DNA of 64,000 nt from assembly GCA_016858145.1 (NCBI GenBank), contig JAEHOE010000119.1, forward strand, positions 248,001-312,000, read 5' to 3'. The DNA is from Edaphochlamys debaryana. Taxonomy: Eukaryota; Chlorophyta; Chlorophyceae; Chlamydomonadales. The notes below the pieces were generated by a model, which did not search any database, was not told the origin of the DNA, and saw nothing but the letters and a program-made list of their open reading frames with translations. Both the position numbers and the translations under genes were made by a program. This document shows, piece after piece, positions 1 to 8,612 of this stretch (within the stretch, counting starts at the first letter, position 1; every line of letters starts with the position of its first letter).

Positions 1-37
1 GCCCCGCCCCCTTCGTGTCCACACGCTTCCTCCTCAG

Positions 38-187
38 GTGCTGCAGGCGGCGTGGGACGGCTCCTCCCCGGCCCTGAGCCGCCTGGAGCGGTTCCGGGGT
101 GTGACGGAGCTGTGGCAGCGCCTGAGCGACGTGCGGCTGGAGCCCGTGAGGCCGCACTGGTGCCCCCGAGGGTCCGAACGCTACTAG
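38..187 (+). CDS. 3'-terminal exon of an F-box-like family gene (5' part outside window)
   Basis: A pyrimidine tract and CAG end at 37, then an open frame runs 49 codons to TAG at 185-187. It begins VLQAAWDG and continues with an SRLERF segment. The same start and spacing occur in the last exon of the gene family at 10961-11140 (VLQAAWDGAAPGLTRLQRF) and, inverted, near 19555-19730. Beyond the first ~20 residues the sequence diverges from those copies, so this is an older paralog rather than a recent duplicate. The upstream exons are off the left edge. No known domain is recognisable in so short a piece; its role is unknown. Confidence 0.6.
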   Translation: MLQAAWDGSSPALSRLERFRGVTELWQRLSDVRLEPVRPHWCPRGSERY

Positions 188-586
188 AGGACTGCGCCTC
201 GGCTGTCGGCTGGGTAGGACGGGCAAGGGTGACAAGCTGCTGGAGGCGTGGGGTTTGAGCGGGGAGGTTGTCGGGCTCAGGCAGCAGGGGGCACGCCGGG
301 GGATGACGCGGGTTGGCTTTCGAAGCCGAGGGAGCGCGGGCTGCCGGCATTAGCGGTAGTCAATGGAGCAGGGTGGAGGCTGGCCCGAGGAGGAAGCAGA
401 GGTGCATGCAGAGGAGCTCGAGGAGGAAGTAAGCGTCGTAGTCGCCCGTGTTCTAGGCGGTCACACTAAATCGATCGCCATGAGGTTTTAGCACCATCTA
501 CGCCCCTCATAGTAGCTGAGGCGAACGTACACGATCTGTGTTGTCTTGCAGCCCAGACTTTGTATGCGCGTCGCACTAGGGGAGAA
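188..586. other. Intergenic: 3' flank of left gene and upstream region of RCC1 gene
   Basis: No exon I can support. A CAG acceptor-like site at 549-551 and an out-of-frame short ATG frame at 564 precede the chosen start at 587; a 5'-UTR intron is possible but unproven. Confidence 0.4.
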
Positions 587-3500
587 ATGCCAAATCCTCA
601 TATACGTCGAGCCCCGCTCGCTGTGGGCCTAATCATCGCATGCTTAGCTCTGATTACCAGTAGGACACCACCAGCGAAGACGTTCCGCCTTACGCGGCAG
701 CCCCCAACGCGCAGGCCCCCGCCATCGCGCCATCAGCAGCCACGCTCTACCTGTGAGATATCCCGCCCTGCCCTGCGCACGTGTAGCCTCTTGTCACAAC
801 ATACCCTCGCCTCGGTGTCCAGGCCCGCCCGCAGACACTAGCAACGCGAAGGTGGTGGACATCGTCTCCAGCCCATCGAGCTGGTCGGCGTGCGCGATCA
901 TCGAGGCCGGCGGTTGCCGCATGCTCAAGTGCTGGGGGTACGTATTGGATCGGGCTGGAGTGGTGAGTCATGAACAACGTGACCATCCATGACCCAACGT
1001 GAGCGCCATGGCCCCCCGAACTTGCAGCAACACCTTCACCCCCGAATGGCCGGCGAACACGGCCGTGCCGTTCGTCAAACTCGGCCCCAACGTCTCTGTG
1101 GCGGCGGTGGCCCCGGGATTGTGGGGCCACTGCGTCCTGCTGCACCCCGGCGGCCGCGTCAAGTGCTGGGGGCAAGTGACAGGACCCGTCCATGAATGGG
1201 TGTCTTGACAAGCCGGAGTCTCTGTGCAAGCTGGACTAGTCTCCGTGTCTCCGTGTCTCAGTCTCCGTCTCAGACGACGGACATCTCAGCGCTTTATGCC
1301 CCTGAACAGCCTCTTCTCCCGCGCCGCCCGCCCCGACAACCTCAGGTCCGAGTGGCTCATCGGATCCAACGACGTGATCAACCCGGATGACCGCCTCGTG
1401 CCCGCCAGGGTTCCCTTGGTGGATCTGTGCATGGGAGTTGAGGTGGGCGCGCTGGGGCCTGGGGGCCTGGGTGGGGCCTGGGCCTGGGCCTGGGTGCTCA
1501 TGGACTGATTGGGCCGGCAGGCGCGCTGGGGCCTGGGGCCGCAGGCACCGGATGGGCATTGTGGCAGGGGCGGAGTAGGGGAGGGCACCATGAGGACGCT
1601 ATGTACAGGCTAACCTCATCATTCGTAGTTTTGCCGGAGCCGATGGCTGGATGTGCTGGGCATGGGAGGAAAGTGTTCACGGTGCATCCAACCTCGTGGG
1701 GCTTGCTCGTCAGATCCTCACGCCACCCTCGCCAGCATGCAGCCGGGGAGGACACATGGGGGTGGAGTTGCGACCAGTGGTGCAACTGGTATGCATGGTC
1801 CCCTCGCGCAGGTCACTGCAATAACGCAGGGTGACGACAATGCATGCGCGGTCATGCATCCGGGCGGCAGGCTCAAGTGCTGGGGGTAAGCGTGTGGGGT
1901 ATGTATGGGCGCGCTCGTGCCAAGGGGTGAGGCTGCGCGGGGGGCAAAGGCATGAGTTGCGTAGGCATGCATGCATGGGGCATGGTTCAGCAACAAGCAA
2001 CATGTGCGGCGCGCGGTCTGGGCGTGCCGTGGGAGGCATGACTAGGCGCGCACACAGAGGTAGGCAGGGAGCAGGCGGCTTATGGTGATAGATGGCGGAG
2101 GGGCTTTGCTGTCATACCCTCTGCTCGGCGGCAGCGGGTCTCAGTCCTCACAAGCCACAACCAGCCCCTGCCCGCTTTGCTACTGGCCCATCCAACTGGC
2201 CACGCGCGCAGGGGCGGTCGATCGGGCGCCCTGGGATACGGCGACGAGGTCAACCGTGGCACTGCGCGGTACCTCGACGACGACTCCTCCTATCCAAAGA
2301 GGATGGGCAATCTGCTGCCGTACGTGGATCTTGGATCTGGTCTGTCCGTTGCGATCGTGGCCAGCGGTACGACATCGAGCTCGTTGCAGCCCACCACGTG
2401 CGCGATACTGCAGCCCGGCAGCGTCCTCAAATGCTGGGGGTGAGCTGAGCCAGGGCACTCGCGCGGGGCGAGCCGGGGCTAAGGGGGACGGGCGCACCGG
2501 TAAAGCAGGAGGGCAAGGGCTGTCCGCATGCAGGGTCGGGCGGCAGTTTGCTGGGGATTCCGCGCAACCCACTCGCGCACTGCTCCGCCGCTCCTCGCGC
2601 CTGCTTGCTTGCGTGCTTCAACCCTTGACCATAGACCGCACCCTTGCCTATCGCATTACGACTCCCGCGCCTGACATGACGCGTGCTGCCGTACGCTTGC
2701 GCAGGTCCAACATGTACGGCCAGCTGGGTCAGGGCCACACCGACGCCTTGGGCGACAATCCGGGGGAGATGGGCGACGCGCTGCCCCCCATTGATCTGGG
2801 CAAGGGCCTGACCCCCACAGTAAGTCTCTGTGACCGGGTGCCGGGCTGGATGGGACTTAGTCGGATGCCCGCCTGCCCGACGCTTCCGCTACCTCGTCTG
2901 TCGCCAGGCCCTGCGCCACTCCTGCCTGCCGCCGTGCGTGACCCCCAACCGGCCCCTCCTCTTCCCCTCGACGTCACTGCCTCCTCCCAGGTCATTGCGG
3001 TTGGCGCCGCTCCCTTGTGATGCCAACATACATCGCGGCAGTACCGCCCCGTTGTCTATGTTTAAACTCGACCCTCCTCCCCTTTCTCCCTCCCTCCCTC
3101 CCTCCCTCCCAGGCCATCGCGGTGGGCGCCCACGTGTGCGCCATCCTGCAGCCGGGAGGCAAGCTCAAGTGCTGGGGGTGCGTGGGGAAGGGGCGTGCAC
3201 GGAGGGTGTGGGACCGCACCGGCAGCCCATGTGCGAGGGTGCTTCCCTCCAGACGTACCAGAGGCTATAGACCTACGTATGTCAAAGGGTGCGGGAGATC
3301 TGGCCCCCCCGGGGGAATTCGCTCCGTAGTGGCATGCAGACCTTAGCTTTTGCGCTCATATCGTGGCCCGTTTGCTTGCGTTCGCGCTCCGCCTCAGCTA
3401 AGATTCTTCTTTCGTGCTCCTGACGCAGGTGGGGTGCATCGGGGGAACTGGGTCAGGGCCGAACGGACAACGTCGGCGACCAACCCGGGGAGATGGGAGA

Positions 3501-4632
3501 CGCGTTGCCCCCAATTGATCTGGGCAAGGGCCTGCAAGCCACCGCCGTCGCTGTGGGCTCGTGGCACACGTGCGGTAAGCGAGCGTGTGCTTGGCGCACG
3601 TGTGTCACATGCGCACATGCCGTGTGCTGTGCCGTACGGCAGGCCAAGGCTCTCGTAATCTGCCAAAACGTTGCCACCTGGATGGCCCCCTCCCGGCCCA
3701 CCGCAGCTCTGCTCCAGCCCGGGGGCCTGGTGAAGTGCTGGGGGTAAGCGGGTCGCGAGACTCTGCCTTGCTGATTGCGGATGACGGTGGAGACCCTGCA
3801 GCGCTGACTGCAAAGCGACGGCGAGCTCTGTGCTTTCACCAATGGGCCCATGTCGGGCCCTTACCACCAAGCGCCTTTAAGGCTGAAGGCCCGCCTCAAG
3901 CATAGCTGCGTCAAGCATACATGCCCTCATGCGACGGACTTGGCCTAGCTAGCCTAGCTGAGGTGCAACTTTGGCCATCTGGGCCCGTTCCCTCCATCCG
4001 CAGGAGCAACTTCATGGCCCGGCTGGGCACGGGCGTCTTCATGGACAATGCGGAGCAAGACCGCATTGGGGCGGCGCCGGGCCAAATGGGAGACGCTCTG
4101 CAGCCCATCAACTTTGGCAAGGGCGTGTACGCAACTGCCATTGCAGCTGGCAATCATTATAGCTGCGGTAAGTTTGTCGTGGGTAAGGACTTGGCGAGGC
4201 CCGTTTTCCCGGGGTGGTGTTCCCCTGCTCTCTGGCCAATCATAGCACAGCCACCGGGCGTTCCTTGCCTTTTTCGGCGCGCTCCTCACTCCCTGCGTTC
4301 AATCCCCTGCACACAACGGTCCCGCGCACCCTTGACGACGACAGCGCTCCTGCAGCCGGGTGGCGTGGTCAAGTGTTGGGGGTGAGTACCGGTATGGTCG
4401 TGGAGACATCTGCATCTGACCTCCGGGGTGGCAACTGAATCGTGCCACAAGCTAGTCACCGTAGCTAGCTAGCTCAACGGAGCGGGAGCGGAAGGGCGAT
4501 CTCCTGGCCTACATACCATATGATCGGGTCTCAGGTGTTCACTTTCCGGCATTGCCCGCCGTGTGCCTGTGCAGGCAGAGCTTCCCGGTAAATGGAACGA
4601 CCCCAGCGGATATGCCTCGGACCGGGTTATAG
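587..4632 (+). CDS. Secreted or signal-anchored RCC1-like seven-bladed beta-propeller protein
   Basis: Model: 587-752, 835-937, 1028-1171, 1274-1442, 1812-1885, 2212-2439, 2705-2819, 3113-3177, 3429-3574, 3707-3743, 4004-4167, 4345-4381, 4575-4632; all phases agree. After ATG 587 comes a basic stretch and a hydrophobic run (APLAVGLIIACLALI), a signal peptide or anchor. The body has seven units each ending in a C-(A/V)-(I/L/V)-x-x-P-G-G-x-(L/V)-K-C-W-G strand, at 937, 1171, 1885, 2439, 3177, 3743 and 4381. Later units share GxLGQGHTDxxGDNPGEMGDALPPIDLGKG. Seven such repeats fit the RCC1/BLIP-II propeller fold. Most introns interrupt right after KCWG, so exons shadow blades. Lumenal or extracellular targeting is unusual for the RCC1 family and excludes a simple Ran-GEF role; function unknown. 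The last exon (19 residues, TAG 4630-4632) is the least certain. Confidence 0.8.
2991..3020 (+). other. Decoy or duplicated acceptor-exon start inside RCC1 intron
   Basis: A CAG at 2988-2990 is followed by codons VIAVGAAPL and a TGA at 3018-3020. This resembles the true exon start at 3113 (AIAVGAHVCAILQPGG). It looks like a partial duplication of the exon's 5' end and acceptor, which would truncate the protein if used. Confidence 0.5.
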
Positions 4633-4795
4633 CCTGTGGGGCTGCCTTACGGAGGGGCACGCAGCCTAGCAGCTAGCAGCCGCACGCATGTCAACATGAA
4701 GGACCGTGCGGCCGCCTGGTACCGGCGTACGTCTAGCAGCAGGACCGGGCGCGGCTTACGTTTAAGCCGCTGCCCTGTGCTTGCCCGATGCTTCG

Positions 4796-4800
4796 TGTAA
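4796..4800 (+). terminator. TGTAA poly(A) signal for RCC1 gene
   Basis: TGTAA, the volvocine-algal poly(A) signal, lies about 165 nt beyond the proposed stop codon and supports the 3' end of the RCC1 gene. Confidence 0.5.
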
Positions 4801-6116
4801 TGACCGGGTCCCGGCTGCCAGAGCGAGGGCACATCCACTCACTGTGCCATCAGGCGAGAACCGGCGAGTCTCAGGCCCACACTAAGCCGGCCTTATGGGA
4901 CTGCAATTCCCTCACCACATGCCCAGCCGTGGCGCTCCGCGCCTGGCTAGCGCTGAGGGCATGCAGCATGTGCTCGTGCACCCTAAGGGGGAGGCCTGGG
5001 GCCGCGCGTGCCCTCGTTAGTTGCACTTGGCTTTCAGCCCCTGGGGGGGGGCGGTGCAGCAGGGCCACGTACGGTATGTAGCAACGCAGACGTTGGCCCA
5101 GTCCACCCGCTCCTCCCGGGCCAGAGTGCGCGCACCAGCGATGCTATCTTCCGTTGGCAGAAGTGCGGAGCAGAATTGCACAATACGGCAGCCCCCGGTG
5201 CCGACACGCGTATTAATACGCAACACGGCCCCCTCCTCGCTAATACGGCTTAATGCGGCTTCAATACGGCGGCGCACAGCCGTATAATTACGGCAGCGTA
5301 CGGCAGCCCATACTGCCGCCTTGTGCACGAGCGAATGCGCCCCGCGTTCACGTAGAAGCGCAGGGAATGCGTAGGGCATCGGCTACGGCGGAACGGACGG
5401 CTGAGCTGCACCCCAGCACCCCACGTTACCCCCCGCCCTCCGCCGAAGGTTTTATTGCAAAGTTATGGGGGCCAAAGTTCTCGGTCGGTCGTCGGTCGGG
5501 GGGGGTGGGGGGACTTTGGGAGGCTGTGTGGCGGGACTTTGTCACCGCGGCGTACCGTAGAGCAGCGCCCAGCATCATCCCGCACGCCCTGAGCATGCAG
5601 CATGGCAAGAACTTATGCTGGCAAGTCACTGGTACCCTTCCAGCGGTGTTAGGGAGTCGGGACCGGTGGGACATATCGGCATGCCAGGCCCCGGGCACAC
5701 ACGCGGCCACCCAAAGGCGTCTCCCAGGTGCTCCCGGAAGCCCGCCTTCCACTCCCGCGCCTCAGATCGCACAGTACTAGCAAACTAAAGCCCTGATATA
5801 GCCCCTCGGTGCCGAGCCGTTGGTCAATTGACGGGTCGGGGTCCGTGGCATGGGAGATGGTACCCGACCAACGTGGGCCACCGGGAGTGCTGTGCGCGCC
5901 CATAGATAGAGCACACGGTCAGCAGTCCAGCAAAACGCGAAAGGCATAAAATGGATTACGTACAGGCCTTGTACGACAGTGTCGTACACTGCACGGGTCG
6001 GTCGGTCATCGGTCCCGGGGGGTCGGGGGACTTTGGGGCATGATATCGGGCAACTTTGTTTGTACCCCCCCCCCCCCTGCGGGGACTGATACGTATCGGC
6101 AACCCTGGTGCGGAGG
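4801..6116. other. Intergenic, repeat-rich, no gene supported
   Basis: No exon chain or conserved protein. 5180-5340 is dense in ATACGGC/GCCGTA words. A 19-nt palindrome (TGTACGACA, G, TGTCGTACA) lies at 5969-5987. A poly-C run occurs at 6065-6077. Confidence 0.5.
5484..6038. repeat. Pair of ~40-bp direct repeats (5484-5523 and 5998-6038)
   Basis: Both copies read CGGTCGGTC-n-TCGGTC, a G-run, then GGGGGACTTTGGG. They are about 515 bp apart. They could be ends of a small non-autonomous element or independent insertions of one repeat. Confidence 0.45.
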
Positions 6117-6201
6117 GCCGGCACTTTTAGGCCCTGGCCAGTGGCAACATTGCGAAAGCGGGCAACACTTTGCAGCCTCCGGCTGCCCTAAAAGTGCCGG
6201 C
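6117..6201. repeat. 85-bp hairpin element with perfect 15-bp inverted ends
   Basis: GCCGGCACTTTTAGG at 6117-6131 is the exact reverse complement of CCTAAAAGTGCCGGC at 6187-6201, with a 55-bp loop. It looks like a tiny MITE or solo hairpin. I see no clear target-site duplication. Confidence 0.6.
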
Positions 6202-6395
6202 GCGCCCACCATGCAGGACACTAACCCAAGCTTCCGAGCTCCTAACCTCCCTGCCTCTCCCTTACTGGCAGCCCTGCCGGGCCTTTCCGGGTTCCGGACC
6301 CCCCCCGCCTCCCCCTAACTGACACTCCTGCCATCCAGCCGTGTGCACGACGGGGCGAAAAAGTGAAGGCGCGGACACTTCGTTCACAGCATTAG

Positions 6396-6459
6396 AAAGT
6401 GAAGCCGTCTCTGCACTTTCTTGGATTTTGGGCTAAAATTGTGCCACCGGCTTCACTTT
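6396..6459. repeat. Short hairpin with 12-bp inverted arms
   Basis: AAAGTGAAGCCG (6396-6407) and its exact complement CGGCTTCACTTT (6448-6459) flank 40 nt. Further AAGTGA/TCACTTT words sit outside at about 6360 and 6474, suggesting a nested hairpin. Confidence 0.5.
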
Positions 6460-6851
6460 GGCGTCACTCTGTCACTTTGCTAGCAACACTGGCCCGTACC
6501 GGTAGACTGCCCAGACAGCCTAACCCACAAAGGCCCTTCGAGCAACTGTTTGCACAGTGGAAGGACACGACGCTTCCGGGAGGGTGGGCCCCAGCAGGCA
6601 GACGCACGTGACCCGGCAGCAAGGCCACGTGGCAGAGACGCTTCGCAGCTTGAAGGGCCCCGCGGCAGCCCAAGGCTCAGCGCAGGGCCTGGCCTGCAAG
6701 GACAGCGGCCCCTGCCCTCGCGGACCTCGGCCCTCTCTCGAGCCCCACTTTGAGGGAGCGATGGCCGGTTTTGCTCCCGAAGTCCCAAGATATACAGCCA
6801 ACATTGCAACATCCAGATCCCAGATCCCAGATCCCAGATAGATCCTGGTGA

Positions 6852-6870
6852 GTCATCATGGTGTAGTTGG
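6852..6870 (+). pseudogene. tRNA-Val 5'-half remnant
   Basis: These 19 nt are identical to the first 19 nt of the tRNA at 7254. Sequence after the D-loop diverges and no anticodon or T arm can be formed. Confidence 0.6.
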
Positions 6871-7253
6871 CTGCCTTACGCTCGTAGACACCGGTCGCAC
6901 CGCCCGCGCGCAAAGTTTGCTGTGGAACACCCAGCCACGCCACGTGGGGGCTGGAGATCAAGCTTCGAGGGCGCGTGGGGGCTGCAGCCTCCTGCCCCGG
7001 CCCACGCAAGTCTGGGAAGGGGAAGGCAAGGCAAGGCCCGGCAGGAAGACGAGCGCGAGCTGACAGCAAGGCTGCGGGGTCAGAGGCGCTTGGCAGCTCA
7101 AGGGCCCCGCGGCAGCCTGGGGCTCTGCTGACCCTGGCCTGGAAGGACAGCGGCCCCTCTCGGCGCGCGACTTGAAGGGAGCGTTGGCCGGGTCTTTGAG
7201 ATTGTGAGATGGAAACATCATACTTCAAACATCGCCTGAGAACCTCAGTTCGA

Positions 7254-7327
7254 GTCATCATGGTGTAGTTGGTTATCACATTCGCCTCACACGCGAGAGG
7301 TCTCCAGTTCGATCCTGGATGATGACA
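7254..7327 (+). tRNA. tRNA-Val (anticodon CAC)
   Basis: The 7-bp acceptor stem GTCATCA/TGATGAC pairs perfectly. The D arm contains GTGTAGTTGGTTATCAC. The anticodon arm TTCGC-CTCACAC-GCGAG places CAC at positions 34-36. The T arm CCAG-TTCGATC-CTGG carries the B-box GTTCGATCC. The discriminator is A and no intron is present. A TTTT terminator follows at 7330-7333. Confidence 0.9.
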
Positions 7328-7397
7328 GTTTTGCGCGCCCCGGCCCTGCATTGCGTCTGCTCCGATTGGTCTTTATTCAGGGGCGCTCCCCGTCGTT

Positions 7398-8089
7398 CTT
7401 GGCGAGGGTGGCAGAAGAGCCAGGACCTGCCGAGCCGGGGTCGGCCGGGGAGGCCGGGGGGGTAAGAGGTGAGCACCAGGGGTGTGGCCTCGGGGGGACT
7501 GCACGGCGGGTGACAAGCAGGTCGCAGCACCGAAGCGCCTACAATAATGAAAGTACAGCTCCTTGCGGTCCTTGGCGAGGGTGGCAGAAGAGCCAGGACC
7601 TGCCGAGCCGGGGTCGGCCGGGGAGGCCGGGGGGGTAAGAGGTGAGCACCAGGGGTGTGGCCTCGGGGGGACTGCACGGCGGGTGACAAGCAGGTCGCAG
7701 CACCGAAGCGCCTACAATAATGAAAGTACAGCTCCTTGCGGTCCTTGGCGAGGGTGGCAGAAGAGCCAGGACCTGCCGAGCCGGGGTCGGCCGGGGAGGC
7801 CGGGGGGGTAAGAGGTGAGCACCAGGGGTGTGGCCTCGGGGGGACTGCACGGCGGGTGACAAGCAGGTCGCAGCACCGAAGCGCCTACAATAATGAAAGT
7901 ACAGCTCCTTGCGGTCCTTGGCGAGGGTGGCAGAAGAGCCAGGACCTGCCGAGCCGGGGTCGGCCGGGGAGGCCGGGGGGGTAAGAGGTGAGCACCAGGG
8001 GTGTGGCCTCGGGGGGACTGCACGGCGGGTGACAAGCAGGTCGCAGCACCGAAGCGCCTACAATAATGAAAGTACAGCTCCTTGCGGTC
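7398..8089. repeat. Four tandem copies of a 173-bp repeat
   Basis: The unit starts CTTGGCGAGGGTGGCAGAAG at 7398, 7571, 7744 and 7917; by eye the copies are identical. The array starts 70 bp after the tRNA-Val and ends by TTACTCACC at 8090. No coding exons are apparent: open frames on both strands merely repeat. Near-identity implies recent amplification or homogenisation. Confidence 0.9.
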
Positions 8090-8612
8090 CTTACTCACCA
8101 TGTGCTCACCATCCCTCGCTCCTCGCTCCATACATCAAGGGAAATGGCTGGGCCGGGAAGCGCTGCAAGCGCGGCCGGCCCTTCACTTCAATGCGGGAGA
8201 GCTGGGGGCGGGATTGACCGGAAGACAGCAAAGTGCAGGTGCTGGCATGCGGGGGGATCGGGGTGGGGGGGGTGAAGACGCGGTGGCAGCGGGGTTGAAA
8301 GACATCAACGAAGCGGGGTGGCTGCGGGCAGCGAGTCGAGTTGTGGCGTGGGCGTGGTGGATCGGGGCTCTGCCAGAACTTGGCAGCGAGGCACTCTCCA
8401 TCGCTGCAGTTCACTGCATTGCCTTTCAAGCAACCATCCTGTAGGTATGTTTGCGTGCTTGCGACGGAAGGTCAAGCACCTCTTGCATCTCACCGCGCAA
8501 CTCCAGACCACGGCCAGCGCGTGTTCGCCGGAACATTTCCAAGCATCCTGCTAGACCTGCAGCTGCTCTGAGCGAGTCTGCCACTGAGGAGGCGACACAC
8601 GAAGATCGCGCC

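Larger units (their letters stand above)
6636..7335. repeat. Direct duplication of a tRNA-bearing unit (~6636-6875 and ~7078-7335)
   Basis: Both units share CGCTT-n-GCAGCT/CAAGGGCCCCGCGGCAGCC, the GGACAGCGGCCCC block, the GGGAGCG-n-TGGCCGG block and a terminal GTCATCATGGTGTAGTTGG. Only the second unit keeps a complete tRNA gene. The copies are diverged, so the duplication is not recent. Confidence 0.55.

Noticed and set aside
2082..3020. 312-codon forward frame across RCC1 introns
   Set aside because: It crosses well-supported introns and is out of frame with the KCWG blade codons except by chance.
6677..7351. 224-codon minus-strand frame containing two NYTMMT words
   Set aside because: The words are the antisense of the tRNA and its remnant; the frame is a by-product of the duplicated tRNA unit.
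7398..8089. CRISPR-like array
   Set aside because: The whole 173-bp unit is repeated with no unique spacers, and the DNA is eukaryotic.
7276..8131. Repeated minus- and plus-strand frames of ~80-140 codons
   Set aside because: They repeat with the 173-bp array and have no domain or independent codon signal; they are repeat artefacts.
4633..8280. Autonomous transposon (reverse transcriptase or transposase)
   Set aside because: No RT, integrase or transposase motifs on either strand; only short non-coding repeats.
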